A stretch of DNA of 64,000 nt from NCBI GenBank assembly GCA_005406025.1, contig BGZK01000090.1:124001-188000 (forward strand), given 5' to 3'. The notes under the pieces are model-generated. The model saw only the letters and a list, made by a program, of their open reading frames with translations, was not told the origin of the DNA and did no database searches. Source of the stretch: Eumeta japonica. Taxonomy: Eukaryota > Arthropoda > Insecta > Lepidoptera > Psychidae. Below are positions 25,613-38,439 of the stretch, piece after piece (positions within the stretch are counted from its first letter, which is position 1; each line of letters starts with the position of its first letter). The position numbers were made by a program, and so were the translations under genes.

Positions 25613-26810
25613 CACACTGTAACTGCATTGCAACCAGAAAATATTATGTGCTCAAACTTAGTATTAGACTAATAAAAATCCAAAAGTAAAATTTAATCTG
25701 GTCATCACCAAATAGTCTGAAAACGGTTCAAACGTTAACGTTGGAACTACAAAAATTTCGTGTTCGTCGCGTATATCAGTTAAGATCTATCACTATATGT
25801 ACACTAGATATTAATAATTTGCCTTCCATGTTGATTTTTCCGGAATCGGTATCGTGATGGGGGATTTTTCCTCAACTGGGTCGAAAATGAGAATTATTCT
25901 TCGGTCACGCCGGCCGCCGGCTTGTGGTACTGAAATTTTTTTTCTTCGTGATAAGAAACGGTACATTTCGATTGCCGCGCAATTTAAGGGGCAGCGTGTA
26001 GGAAATGATCCGGAGCGGTAGCAACCTTCGCGGATCTATTTGCGTTTGCGTTGCGCGCGCGCCGGTGCGTTGGCCTCCCGTGCTATTTTCCAATCAGAAG
26101 CAATGCTTATAATACATATGTCATGAACGATATATTTGTGGTTGGTAACGTCTAATTTTTAATGCGTTTTTTTTTTGCTATCGTCGACCCGAATTTAAGC
26201 GAGTAAAAGAATTTGCATTAGTATTACGACCAAGAAAATATTTACCACGAAGTCATTCAGTCTAAAAATACAAATTTTGTCACTAGCTACCGTCTGCATT
26301 ATGTAATGGTCCATATAGAAAATGGAGTGGAATAAGAAGCAGTGGTAGCCGACGGTCAAATCGTTATTTTTGATTTGACCAAGGTTAATTTTGGCCAAGG
26401 ATAAATGAAATCATTCAAAGGGAATCATAGACGAGTCCTTAAAGTTAATGAAAATAGAGTTTTGTTTTTTCCTAGTTCTCATTAAATGCATAAGTTAGGA
26501 GTTTAATTTTTTGGTATATGTATTTTAACAATTTAAATTTGTGTACAATAAAAGGAATACACGACCGAAAAAAACTTTCTTTACAGATTTGAATTTAAAA
26601 AAGACCCCGATAATTTGCCGTTTCAGCTGTTATTCGGAATCGGTAACCGATTTCTCTGTACTTCTTTTTCAGGATAATTGCACTGACGATTTTCGACGAA
26701 CTGGGTTTTTTTTTACTTACTAACGTCGTTTTATTTTAAACGAATTCCATTTGGTTTGGCGCTTACGGCTTTTAGTTCGAGTCAACGCGCACTATCGCTA
26801 TTTCAATTTC

Positions 26811-26975
26811 GTCACGGTATTGCCTTAAGTCAAATTGAACCAAACGCTCTGTGCCTCATAGAGCACGTTGTCAATGTATCGGTGACGACGCTCGTAAATA
26901 ACAACCTCTACATTGCAATGGACCAGTGTGGGGGGCTTAAGATTCAGGGTCCTCATTTACAAATAAAATGGTTAT
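26811..26975 (+). repeat. Dispersed repeat (family D), GCTCTGTGCCTC-GAGCACG type
   Basis: Landmarks are CGCTCTGTGCCTCATAGAGC-ACGTT, TATCGGTGACGACGC, TAAATAACAACCTC, and CATTGCAATGGACCAGTGTG then GGGGGCTTAAG. This is a degenerate form of a repeat very common in lepidopteran genomes (CTCTGTGCCTCGGAGAGCAC ... CGCATTGGAGCAGCGTGGTG). The 74-codon frame at 26756-26980 is produced by it. Confidence 0.65.
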
Positions 26976-27234
26976 TTTAGGAAAGTATGTCTTTGTAGTG
27001 GGATGACAAGCCTATCATAATAAAGCAAATAGTACTACTGTTCTAATACTTATTGTCAGTGTCTTTTGTGGCTGGTTGACTTTATATTGTATTCGTAATA
27101 TGATGAGAGTCGTTACTTAATTTGTAAATAATTTTTCAAATCTTATTGTTAATGTTTACGAATTATATTCTTGTCTCTTGGTGTGTCCCGTTGTTAATAT
27201 TAAAGCTTTATTTTAGCTTTATATTTAATAAATG

Positions 27235-27520
27235 ATATCTATACTGTCTGTGTATCAGTCCAATGTAGGCCTGTCTGTCGGTTTTTATCAGCTCGTTTGT
27301 CTACTTGTCTGTCAGCCCGTCTATCTACTTGTATGTCTGTCCTTCTGTTTGTTTACTCGTCTATTTATTTTTCTATCTGCCTATCTGTCCCTCTGTTTAC
27401 TTGTGTATGTTTCCGTTAGTCTATCCATTTATATCTCTGTCTATATCTGCGTCGGTCATCTGACTATCTGTCTTTTTATTTATCTATCTCTTCGTTTGTT
27501 CATCCGCCCGTTTGTCCCTG
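27235..27520 (+). repeat. Decayed CTGT/CTAT-type simple repeat
   Basis: About 285 bp of quasi-periodic TCTGTCTGTC / TCTATCTACTTG modules, strongly pyrimidine-rich. The 97-codon frame across it (repeated L-V-C, S-V-Y and L-F-I-R residues) is a low-complexity by-product, not a cysteine-rich protein. Confidence 0.75.
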
Positions 27521-27525
27521 CCTAG

Positions 27526-30500
27526 AGCCGATAATTATTCGAGAAGAAAGGTTCTTGTTTTACAATAATGAAATTTACCTGGTCAGCAGATCTTCCAGCA
27601 AGGGGACAGACTACCCGAAGCAGGTTGCAGGCCACTATTATAGCTATAGGTGGACCGTTAACTGTGGATCCTCTAACTGTTAGAATTTCTTGTCCAACAT
27701 TGGACCTCAAGTGGTCGAAAATTAGATAAGACTAGTATATTTTACTTTTGTATATCACAATCTAGATTTACGCACATAAGATGTATAAGGTATCGTGAAT
27801 AATTTTTACCTGAACGTCATGCAAATGGACTTCGATTGTAATTCATGTTGATCCACAAACATGAAGTCATACAACGAGTCATCGAAAAATAATTCTCGAT
27901 GTACTGCTATGGCCAAAGTTCAGAATGAAAAGACAGGCCATTAGACTGATGTAAGCGACATTGTAGTGATATCAATCTGTTTGCTCAAATAAACAACACG
28001 GTTGCTCCAAAATTAGGATAATAGTGAAATAAAGGGCAGATTCGAATCGACAGTACTTTTAATGTTTCGTATCCAAATCATAGAAACTTATGGAATCATC
28101 TCGGCTTCTGTCAGTTCTAACAATATGTAATGCGTTGTGATGTATTCTTTTTAATATGTCTTTGGACAAAGAAAACTATAGTTTCCTGGTTTCTCAACTA
28201 TAGTTTCTCTGAGTATATACAACTGAAGGTATTTCTTGGAAAATTTTATAAAAAAGTATTGAACATAGATAATATGTTCTATTGTTTTAGGTTGATTCTG
28301 TTGTTTTGTGTTTGCTTTAACCAGTTATATTGTCTAAGTTGAATATTATTTCCTGACATGCTTTATCAAATAGTAAAGGTATTACAAGTATGTCAATATT
28401 GAGAAGTTGTTGAAGAACGGGACATTGAACGCTTGTCTGCTACTCGCGGTTGTCATGTTTATAGTTTCCCATGTGCATAGACAACCTACAGGGTATATGG
28501 CGTCATGAATAAAGCTTGTGATAACAAATCTTGGAGAATCGTGTCAAGCTATGTATGTAAACAGGCTGATGATGTTATAGATAAGAATTAACCACTTTAA
28601 AACACAAAAATGAAGCATCCCTTAACAAGCGATTGTTTCTTTTAGTTCTAAAAGTGAAAGGTGTACGCCCATACGAACATCGTGGGGCCGTGCTCACGGC
28701 CCGAAGGATTTTACAGCGTCTTGTAAAACAATCGCCCAGCTAAGAAACCCACTAATTGATGTTAAGCATCGTCGAGTGCAGTAAGTGCAGTCGAGTATTC
28801 TGTCAGCCGATCGCACTGTGCGTGCGCATAAGCGCCGGGATTGCGTGACACGGGTCACCGATTCCGAGAGCCCGCGGCGAGTTGACGTCCCGCTGACGAG
28901 CCGGACTGGTTTTGTCGTCCGATATTGTATCTCTTTCTGGCGCATTGTAGGAATGTTTCCTTCGTGTAACGCACGATGCGAGATCGATATTACGATTTCG
29001 ATGCGATAGATATTCTTTTAAGTGATAGTCGCTAAAACATTATTTTTCTAAATTATGTATCGGTATGTTCCTCCCACAGCAAAAATATGAAGATATGACA
29101 GAGGGAGAAATAAAGAGGAGAGGTAGAGGAGAAAATAGAGAAAGCTCTGATGTATGCACTTTATAATGGGTTTGAATAATGTAGTCATGAATTGTCAATT
29201 TATAATAGGTTAGTGTGAATTAGTAGCTGTACAGATTTTAATCAATCTATTTGTTGAGATAAAATAGAAAATCCAAACTGCGTTCTTTATTATCAATTGT
29301 TAAAAAACAAAATATTGTAAAATATCAAATAATTGTGATTTTTCTGTCGTAATGTCATTTACGTGTTTTTTCTATAATTTTTGTTATATTCGGAATGAAG
29401 AGAATCACATATGATGATTATCTGTTTCGATAATAAGTTATCGCACAGGCACGTACAAAACGTGAATAATTTCTGTTTACTTATCGTCTATCACTTTCTA
29501 AAGCGTGACACGCGTGCGCATTCCTTTGTGTATCATAATTGCAAAACCGAGTGTTTGTTATGCCGCCTATTCATCCATAGAATACATATCGTAACATTGT
29601 CGTATCGTCGAGTGGGAAAGCCGCCTAATGCCTCGTTCCCTCCTCGCTCGCGTAGCGTCGCTGCAATGGTGCGCGCACGCATACTTCTCCCCCCTCCTCT
29701 TCGTGATCCCCTCTACCCGATAATAGTGATTGAAACCGACGCCTCTCGTCCAGTAGCGCGGAACGGGTGAAGGAATCTTATTCAAAACATTAGAAGGCTC
29801 TCACATCCTTTAAGTTCTACGTCATTTCATTCTTTTTGTACGTTTCGATATATTAATCATTGTAATGGTGTGTTACATACAGCCGTAGAAGCATCTTGTT
29901 AACCTATCACACTGAAGGTTCAAATGCATTTAAATGATTGATATTTAATGATGTTGAAATTCTACGAAGCGAACACCTAATTATTATCCAAATAATATTT
30001 GCGCGTCCTCATTATACTCAACATAGTTTATGTAAAAAAGAGTTTTCCATGTACACATGTTATAAATAAACAAAGTCGCAAGGCGTCTGCGCGCCTGTAC
30101 GTTTGTCTATTGTTGTAAAAGTCGAACAGGACAAATCGTTATGCTGTATTCGGTTTTGTATTGAGTAGGTATTCCTTCCGTATGGTCATAAACGATTTTC
30201 CAACGTTACAATTGTAGAACACCTCGACACTCAGGAGATATGTTTTCCTATTAGTCTATGCATTTTAAGAGCCACTTAACCATTTATGATGGGGTTTGTA
30301 TCTTGAAGAACTATTACTTGTCACGATAGTCAGACAAAACAATCAAAATTTAGGCCGTATAATGTCAAAATTGAATGTAGGCTAAAAACGAAGATGTACT
30401 AGCGTACGTGCAGACAGAATTACCTTTGTTATACACGAAAGAAATCTTAAGTCTGTGGTCGAATACAAAGACAGAAAACACATCACATTTTCGTTATATT

Positions 30501-30833
30501 TGTATTTGTTAAAGGACTAAATTTATTTTTATAAAGTAGAAAAATAAAACGAATTTATAGAGATTTAGTAATATGTTTTTTATCATCTATATAATAATTA
30601 ATGTACGTATGTACGTTCTTCAAAAGTTGACGTGAGACTTAATCATATCGTCCACATTTTAAATTAGATTCGATGCGATTTTACGACGCCCCAAAGACCC
30701 CCCGTTTTACCTCACATAATTTATGGATGTCTGCAAAGACGCTCAGAGGCACTTTTATCCATTTGTTGCCAATGAAGTTTGGACTCTATGAGGGGTCCAA
30801 TGCAAATTTCACTGTTATAATGCACGCCTATAA
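27526..30833. other. No gene seen
   Basis: AT-rich, with CG-richer stretches at 28780-28980 and 29630-29760, and a purine-rich GA tract at about 29085-29150. Short opposite-strand frames overlap each other. Confidence 0.45.
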
Positions 30834-31181
30834 TTTCTAGACAAGGTACAGCAGAACAATGTTTTAAGAGCAATATCAAATGCGCATTGGTTTATAAGAA
30901 ATGTGGAAATACATGAATATCTAAACATGCCAACCATCAAAGATGATGTGAATAAATATTCTGCAAAATACAAAGTAAGGCTCCAAAACCATACGGACCA
31001 ATTTGCCAGGGGCCTGGTTGTTACTAAATATGACATCACTAGGTTGAAACGATGGCGAATATTGCAACTGAATCCAGACACTGACTTGAGGGTGTATTCT
31101 CTTGAAGACAGGGGGATTATATTTGCTGAAATATCTATAGAAAAATTACTGAAGACCGAAAACCTGATTAAGGCTGATTAG
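30834..31181 (+). pseudogene. 5'-truncated Jockey/R1-type non-LTR retrotransposon ORF2 C-terminus
   Basis: The frame is open from 30834, after an in-frame TAA at 30831-30833, to TAG at 31179-31181, about 115 codons. It reads FLDKVQQNNVLRAISNAHWF, then IRNVEIHEYLNMPTIKDDV, a segment ending ARGLVVTKYD, then ITRLKRWRILQL. The pattern Q.N.xLR...NA.WF.RN..IH..L..PTI followed by a TRRLKRWR-like motif is the conserved C-terminal tail of Jockey/R1-clade ORF2 proteins, downstream of the reverse transcriptase thumb. The catalytic domain is missing, so this is a truncated relic, probably silent. No poly-A tail is visible after the stop. It is intact over its surviving length, so it is younger than the copy at 25290-25612. 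Confidence 0.8.
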
Positions 31182-31975
31182 CCGATGGTAGATATGAGCT
31201 GTATGAAAAAACATGAAGTATACTAAATCTTTAGGATTCTTTAACGGACACTGTCAGCGTATTCGTGATAACGTCCCGCACTGATGGATTAACCAAAATT
31301 TTCGAAACACGGAGTGGGAGGTTTAATTTGCAACGCTTCCAAAAATCATTGATTAATTCGCTCGTCAGGGTATGAAACCGGTCACCGCCGTTCTCATTTG
31401 GAGTTGTTGACGTTTGAATTTAAGAGTGCAATCGGGTCGGTTGGAACTTGATTGGTTGTATAAATTATTTCTATGCACAATCAAGCGAAGCCGGGTATAT
31501 TGGCGTCACTACTGCGTATGCAGCGACAAAAAAAAAAGCTTTTTCCAAAAGCAAGAACCACACCCAGAATAATTTTCCTCAAAGGCGACCGTCCCGTCCG
31601 ATAGCCTATCGTGATGTACACCGACGAATACGTAATGAAGCGATTCCATATTTTAATGATGCGTATTAATAAAACATTAAAATCATATATTTTTTTATGC
31701 GGTGTAGGCATTAATAAATAGCCGGCGGACCGCCGCTATTGCACGCACCGTTAAATTCCGTGGACGTGACGTGTTACGGATTTCGTCATCGGCCAACTTT
31801 TTTCTGCTGACACTCGAACCTGGATCTCGCGAATGCGGCAACGTGAATCATTATGAAAAAATTTCAAGTGGCGAAACCTGATTTTGTACGTTCACCGATG
31901 ATAATTGCGATGATCTTACGATTGCTTCATAAAACACTCTTAATAAAAAACACTTGGTGTGTATAAATATTACTG

Positions 31976-32240
31976 TACTAGCTCCCCGCCCGTGGCTTCG
32001 CCCGCGTGTATATGTAGAACGTATTCCTTCAATTTCAATATTCATCGTTCCTGCTGCCATTTACGATTTCGTTCCCGCTTTTAATTCTTGTCCCGGTAAA
32101 ATTCCTGCCTTCGACCCCGGCCCCGCACTCAAATTCGATTCCCCAGTGCTGGGTGTCAATTCTACTCCTCGACTCGCTTTCATTTTCGATACCGTTGCGA
32201 CACCGTTAGCAGTCACGGTCCCGATTTGTACGAAACAGGG
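31976..32240 (+). repeat. Dispersed GC-rich repeat (family B), plus orientation
   Basis: The start reads CTAGCTCCCCGCCCGTGGCT followed by TCGCCCGCGTG, a motif common at the ends of lepidopteran repeats. Modules of TTCCCG, CCCGGTAAAATTCC and GACCCCGGCCCCGC follow, parallel to the inverted copy at 2454-2747. The 103-codon frame at 31954-32265 runs through it and is a by-product. Confidence 0.6.
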
Positions 32241-32969
32241 GAAAATGGTGATAACAAAATGTTAGTAACGAAAAAGATATGTAGAAGTGCAAGAATTTTC
32301 AGAATCGACATAGCGGTTCTGTTTAATGGTACGAATATGCGAATGAAGTCGGGGACAAATGCTAGTGTATATAATATAAACACGTACATATTCGAATACA
32401 ATTTCGTGTCAAAGTTTCAAGTCAATCCGAGGACTGATTTTTGGTGGTGTTGACAGCACTATTTCAACGTTTGCTATTTTTGTTAAATAGGTAGTCACGC
32501 TACTACCTAATAGTAATCAAACTCAAAACGGCTGCTCTAGTTGTTCTTAGATTAATTTTTCAGAGCCAAAAACTTCTCAACCAGAAGGACATTTGAGCGG
32601 CGACGTTTACCACGGAAATGATGTTCGTGTGACGTGATTCTTGTGTACATATTTGTGAGTGTCTGACGATAATCATTGTTTAATTTGGAAATAATTTGAC
32701 GTATACGTAGCGAACAGCATCTCTGTTCTAACGACTATAATAGGCGCGTGCATAGACGAAACCCGATTTATAAAGCTGTGGCCGGATTTGGACGATAGCG
32801 ACTTAGTCTCAAGACATGTTTTATGATTTTGCGTATGTTGTGTGGCTTATGATGTTAAATACTAGTTTTTACTTGAACGGATATAAATTGAAGTAATTCA
32901 TGTGCGTAATCTATTATTTACAAATGTAGACAAATATGACAATTGTGATAAAATACTACTATATGGTAT

Positions 32970-33007
32970 GTCGTTTCATAATTACCTAAAAGTAATTATG
33001 AAACGAC
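32970..33007. repeat. Perfect hairpin, 16-bp stem, 6-nt loop
   Basis: GTCGTTTCATAATTAC (32970-32985), loop CTAAAA, GTAATTATGAAACGAC (32992-33007). The stem is perfect. Confidence 0.9.
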
Positions 33008-34369
33008 CAATGATATAAATTAAATTCATTAATTGAATAAAATTTGTTGAATCTCTAAATTTCAAGTCATTGAATTCAAATTTCAACTATCCCGTTCTGG
33101 ATCTGTATTAACTCAAAGATCCCTTTATACCAATGGCATTGCCGTGTTTAATCTTTATCGAGTGGAATTAAACCAAATAAGACTCAGAACAAGAATTGTC
33201 CCTCATGATTATGAATTTTTTTTCGTATGTATCAAGTTCATGTTGTTCTAACGAAATTATGATAGGTTAGTGCGGAATTTAACATGACAATTGATTTAGT
33301 CCAGAGAAGCTCTTAAGTAAAAAAATAATTGTTTTTCTATACGTGCACTTTAATCTTGGTTTTTAAAGTAGAAAATCTTGTCCCTATTATGTGTGTTACC
33401 TTGTATTTATACAACCCATATAAAGTACTATTGTAAAATAGTCTTTAAAATAATTAGTCTTTTCTAAGAAGTCCCCGCGTGGGTCTTCCCATGGAGGCGT
33501 GACCTAAATACAACTAGAAAATTTCTTTTGCAAGTACATACATCGCCTTACTGGCGGTACATTTGGTGCTTTTTACGTCTGGAATCAGCACGTTAAGCGA
33601 CGTAAGTCATCACATAAAGTAGTTATTGTTTCATCTTCTAAGTTATTAATATTAAGGACTGCACAATATTAATAATGCTTACAGTATCGTTTAGGGAAAA
33701 CAAAGGACGAACAAAAATATATGCGGTCCGTTGCTGGTCTCCACAATATGTTGCGCAGGTCCGGGTGTGGCCGCAGCACAATACGGCAGCGGCCGTCTAT
33801 TCGCCTTACAAAATAACTATTAAAATTATCCAGTTCCGAGACTGAAATAATAACACGGCCCGCTTATTTTTATTTTGCCTTAATAATATAGCGATAGCAG
33901 CTGTTTTAATAGGTCCATATTACGCGCATGCGTGTGTGAGCCCTCTCGTGGGAAGCCTGCGGCTGACGCGATTTGATATTTTTGAGGAGAGCGTTTTTAA
34001 TAAAATACACTTATAAAATTGATTACTAAGATTTCTGACGCATTTTTTTTTTGTATAAATTTCTTCTATTTAAATGGGTTTTTAATTCTTTTGCTCCCGT
34101 ATAAGTTTAAAACAAATTTCTATATGTCTTCCATATCGTTCTAAACTGATCCGAATTAGATCTTAGTTATGCTTCCAATCTCGGTCCGACTCCCGATGCC
34201 GGCCTTTTATTACAGAAAACTAATCCGTTAGCCTGGTTTGCCTACGTGGTCAACGCGATCGGCGGTCTAAAGGTTTCACTCTTAGAAGGTCCCGATCCGC
34301 GCTGTGGCTTATTGTGAAGCGTTTAAGACCTCTGAATTTGTCTATAGAATTTCTAAAGGTACGGGCCGT

Positions 34370-34430
34370 AAACATTTTTTCAAAAATATCTCTAATGCAC
34401 AGACATTAGAGATATTATTGAAAAATGTTT
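34370..34430. repeat. Near-perfect hairpin, about 27-bp stem, 6-nt loop
   Basis: The left arm (34370-34397) ends in ATATCTCTAATG; the right arm (34404-34430) begins CATTAGAGATAT; the loop is CACAGA. There is one substitution and one indel. Outside it, AGACCTCT (about 34326) and AGAGGTCT (about 34437) pair again, so the structure may be larger. It lies 300 bp upstream of the kibra WW2 exon. Confidence 0.82.
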
Positions 34431-34589
34431 GAGATTTAGAGGTCTGAATCCAAAGTAATGGTTTTACTACAATTTCTGTGTGTCTTTGTTTTTGTTACGA
34501 CATCACAGGAAAAAAAACAACAGATGATGATGGTTTTAATTATTCGGTAGATTGGGGTCTAACTCAAAAATTTTAAGCCACTTGCCATT

Positions 34590-34640
34590 TGATTTTGTGG
34601 TCAACGCGAACGAAGTCGCGGATGAAAGCTAGTCTGAATT
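34590..34640 (-). repeat. Family-B-like terminal fragment just upstream of the kibra exon
   Basis: The minus strand reads ACTAGCTTTCATCCGCGACT then TCGTTCGCGTTGACC, the CTAGCTTTC-CGCGACTTCG terminal motif common in lepidopteran repeats. It lies about 90 bp before the exon acceptor at 34728. Confidence 0.45.
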
Positions 34641-34729
34641 AAAAGGATCACGGGAGGTTGCGTTGACATATAAAAATGCCATGAAATATAATTACTCATA
34701 ATCCATTAACTTTATTCCGATTGCGGCAG

Positions 34730-34839
34730 GTACACGAAGCCGCAGTCGTTCGCCGACTGCATCGGCAATGAGCTGCCGCTGGGCTGGGAGGAGGCGTACG
34801 ACCCGCAGGTTGGACCTTACTACATCAACCACATCAATC
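34730..34839 (+). CDS. kibra: Kibra (WWC family) internal exon: N-terminal part of second WW domain
   Basis: The exon is 110 bp, bounded by an AG acceptor (34728-34729) and a GTGAGT donor (34840-34845). Its first base completes a codon, 36 codons follow, and the last base starts the next codon. The peptide begins [20 protein letters not shown] and continues through [17 protein letters not shown]. This is the WW1-WW2 linker and the first two-thirds of WW2, with the first conserved Trp, the YY aromatic pair and the N-H pair in place. As I know the family, YTKP followed by FADC and [12 protein letters not shown] is diagnostic of Kibra/WWC1 and separates it from Yorkie, Nedd4 and other WW proteins. 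Kibra is a cortical scaffold that works with Merlin and Expanded to activate Hippo and Warts kinases; its WW pair binds PPxY motifs. WW1, normally ending in a DPRDR-like motif just before this exon, is on an earlier exon that I could not find. Confidence 0.94.
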
Positions 34840-36631
34840 GTGAGTACATCACTGTGGATCGCCTCGATCGTACAACACTAAAGATCCGTACATACATAGA
34901 AATATTTATACGTACTTGGGCACACGGGCAAACGAGCTTTAGTTTGGCGTCTTTCGATTTTGCCGTGGGACTGTCCACGAGGAAAGTTGCTTATGTTTAT
35001 TTCAAACAATAAATATTTATTGTCAGTGCGTCACAGCGCCCCAAAACAACAGGAGGAACGCTGTTATCGCAGATAATACCTTGTTAAGCAAAAATGTCTA
35101 GCTAAAATCACGAGTAGATTTAAAATTTTGTAAATGTACTGTCGGCTGTTTTATTTAACTATTATTGTTAGGATAAACTCAGAAAAATTAATGTCATTTT
35201 AATCCAATTTTTTTAGCCTTTCTTTTATTTAACACAGCATAATCTACTTAAAGCAAATTAATGCTCTTAAAATAAATATGTTATAAATAAAGCACATAAA
35301 ATTGATAATATTTGTTAAGAGCGAAGTATTTAATGGCTTGTGTCTGTACCACGAGTGTCGATGAAACTCATATACACGAATTTATCATTTTGTACTCGCA
35401 TAGATTTCAATAATCATTGCCTAATTTCTCAATAAGCATTAGTCTCGTGAGGCAAAAACAAACAATCCTCTAGTCACACGAAACATAAACGTACCAGTTT
35501 AAATACGAGGAGAAATGTAGCAAATTGTATGATTGGATATCATTATTCAGACATCATCGCATTATAATGTACGTGTATTACAAATTTATGACACTAACTG
35601 AAAAAGAACTGGTGCTTTCTACTGCATTAATTTTTTTTTACGACGTCAATCGCTTTCAATGTAGCCTAACTTTTCAGACCTTAGGCATATTTGTAATTGA
35701 CAATCTGTCATACTTTTAAGTTCATTTTGCATAACACAAAATATAAGATGTATGCATTTTCCAAATACATCCTATTCATGTCCTATCAAAAACACGTGAC
35801 AAGTAAAAACAGCTTCGGTCAGGACTGAGTTTAGTTATTTGAAAAAAATATAAAAATTATGCAAAATTTCTTGCCTACATGTAATTAATATCGTTTTCAT
35901 AAGCATAGAATAATTATTCTAATTAGCCACTTTATATCTACGTACCAAACTTGGATCTTATTAAATTTAGCGTCGTGAAGGCAATTGAAAACTTGCAGAA
36001 GTCTGGAAAATCCTAACTTTTTGCTGAGATTTTATAACTTTTATTTCTAATACTCATGAAATAAATAGCGTTATATAATTACATTCACTAATAAGTTTTG
36101 TATGATGCATTTAGTTTCTTGTCTAAAAAAATATTTGTTTTATTTCCTTTTTTTTTTCGTTTGCTTAGCACCTTGATATTTCCTTAACATGTTATGTCTA
36201 TAGTGTCATATTTTACACTTCTAACTCTATCGGTAACATCCTTTAGTCTATGATGATCTCAGTGAGTACTCAAAATCGTAACTTTTGTCCACACGTATTT
36301 GGAGACTGTTCTTTTCAGACATATGGAGCTCAGAATATAGTTACATATTATTATCTTTTACCAGTATTATTTTAGTTAGTACCTTAAGTGTTTAAGATAC
36401 CATTCCATCCATTCCACCACTGTTTCCTGTTTCTGTTTTTGTTTCATTAACCCATTTCTGCCACTTTCAAAATTTTTGTCTGTCTCTATGTCTTTATAAC
36501 TTACGAACAGTTTGACCGATCTTCATGAAAATGGGTATGTAGTAAGAAACAAATGATGAGTATGTATATAAAAACATATAGTGAGTGTGTACGTGGAAAC
36601 ATGTAATTTGGTCAATTATTTGATTGGCCAA

Positions 36632-36663
36632 ATCATATGCTATATATATATATAGCATATGAT
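36632..36663. repeat. Perfect 32-bp palindrome
   Basis: ATCATATGCTATATAT is followed by its exact reverse complement with no spacer. The centre is a TA run. Confidence 0.92.
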
Positions 36664-36686
36664 ACATAGAAATATTCAATACCTAT

Positions 36687-36738
36687 GATTACCTTTTTAT
36701 GTTTACAATACTATTATTGTAAACATAAAAAGGTAATC
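36687..36738. repeat. Perfect hairpin, 24-bp stem, 4-nt loop
   Basis: The left arm at 36687-36710 starts GATTACCTTTTTATG and ends TTTACAATA. The loop is CTAT. The right arm at 36715-36738 is its exact reverse complement. It starts 23 bp after the 32-bp palindrome. Confidence 0.93.
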
Positions 36739-38439
36739 TTGTATTTTTTTATTTAATTGATTTTGTATTTCTTTGGTCGCCATCTACATTTGTTTCTATA
36801 TACATAGTTGATAGTGTGATAGTCTGTGTGTATGTGGGTTGGCGGGAGTATGAGGATATAAGGATACGGGGGATGGAGGTTTTTGTGTACGAGCGAAACT
36901 GCGCGTATATTTGCATAATAAAAAAAAACAATCGCTGCAAAATTGTAATCTAAACCCAGGAAAGCGGGTGGGCAATAGCTGGTAAAATAATAAACATGGA
37001 ACGGGCTTCCGCTTAGCTTTAGTGCTTAATACTATGACCGTTCCTAACATTTCTCGCCTAATAACTTAGTTGTCTTTATCGTGGAAGCGCCGGTCACTTT
37101 ATAGTTTAGGAATGCTAAGTATCTAATGGATCTCAAAGACTACATTCGCGGTGCCGTCGGCACGCTCGCGGCGACCGGCAACTTTGTTGCGCGATGAAAC
37201 CCGTAAACAACTGCCAATGTATTCACTACCGCTAACTTGGATGTTCAAAGAGGTCGTAAACTTGTTAAATGATTAAGATATTATGTACACGCGAACACTA
37301 AAGATTATATTATAGCGGTTAAAATTATTATACCGCGAGGTTCTTTTCATTTCACGGCTAACTTAAGAGGCTTCTATTTTATGTATGTCATGAAATTTCA
37401 CAAATTGAGCCATAAGAGGAGATTCTCATTAGAACTTAAATTGTATGGTAAATGATTGCATTATTATGTTAGATCGAGTCTGCGCCGGCGACTTTGTCTG
37501 CCTTGACGTCGAGTACATACGTACGATCACATCGTATCCATTAACTTAACCACTGAATATCTATAGATATATCTCGTGTAACATCGTCAGCTGTACATTA
37601 TGAGGTTGTATTGAAAAAAATATTTCTTTAATGATTATGCATCACAACGCTCATAACATATGTATATTTTGCACTAAATATCGTCAAGCGTGATGGCCTT
37701 TGAAACTTTTTACAAGCCGTGTATGTGGTGTTTATTTTCAGCTAATGAACTACCCCTTTATTAGTTTTCATGCCAATCGATTTAAAGGTTTACCCGTAAT
37801 ATCTATCAAATGGACAAACAGTACAATTTTTTGATTTGTAAATTTCGTATAAGTAGTATATGGTGTTTGTTGTTGTTGAGAAATTGTTTAAAGTTTGCTT
37901 CAATAAATAGTAAACAATTCATTGAAGTGAATATTGAATCCATGTCGATAACGTTGAAAATGGTTAGATCGACTTTGTGTGTTGAATTCCTTTCGCTTTT
38001 TTGTGCATATTTTCCGAGTGTAAAACCCTATTTTTTTTTATTGTAATATCACGTCACGTAACTCGCACATTTTTGACATTAACTATTTTTTTGTGTCACG
38101 CGCGCTATACCATGTTTCTCCAAAGTCTCCGCTAAGCGAACATCAAAGTATCTCGATCCCCGCAAAATATTCACTGTTAATTATCCGAAAATTTAACAGA
38201 GTAGTCATTATTTATGAAAAAATACCCGTTATCTCGTTTTGTACGCGGATTTCTGCATGCAAATGCATAGGCATTCATATCAAATCGTAAAATAGAGCCT
38301 GTATAAATGTTTAAACACGAAGCATTGATCACGACCTTAATAGAAGTTGTATAGGCCATAACGTGTAACTACTAATGGCCGAAATGGTAGACGTTCTACT
38401 TGAAGGAATTCAGTTCGTCATCTATGTAAGCTAAGTCGC

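Larger units (their letters stand above)
32241..34589. other. No gene seen apart from the two hairpins listed
   Basis: AT-rich. I searched for an upstream kibra exon ending in a DPRDR-like motif with two bases of the Arg codon before a GT donor, and did not find one here. Confidence 0.45.

Noticed and set aside
27232..27525. 97-codon frame with regular Cys/Leu/Val pattern, looking like a cysteine-rich membrane peptide
   Set aside because: It is translated from a decayed CTGT/CTAT simple repeat; the periodicity comes from the DNA repeat.
28684..28702. GGGCCGTG-CT-CACGGCCC palindrome as a terminator or binding site
   Set aside because: Only an 8-bp stem, no T run, and hairpin terminators are not expected in an animal genome.
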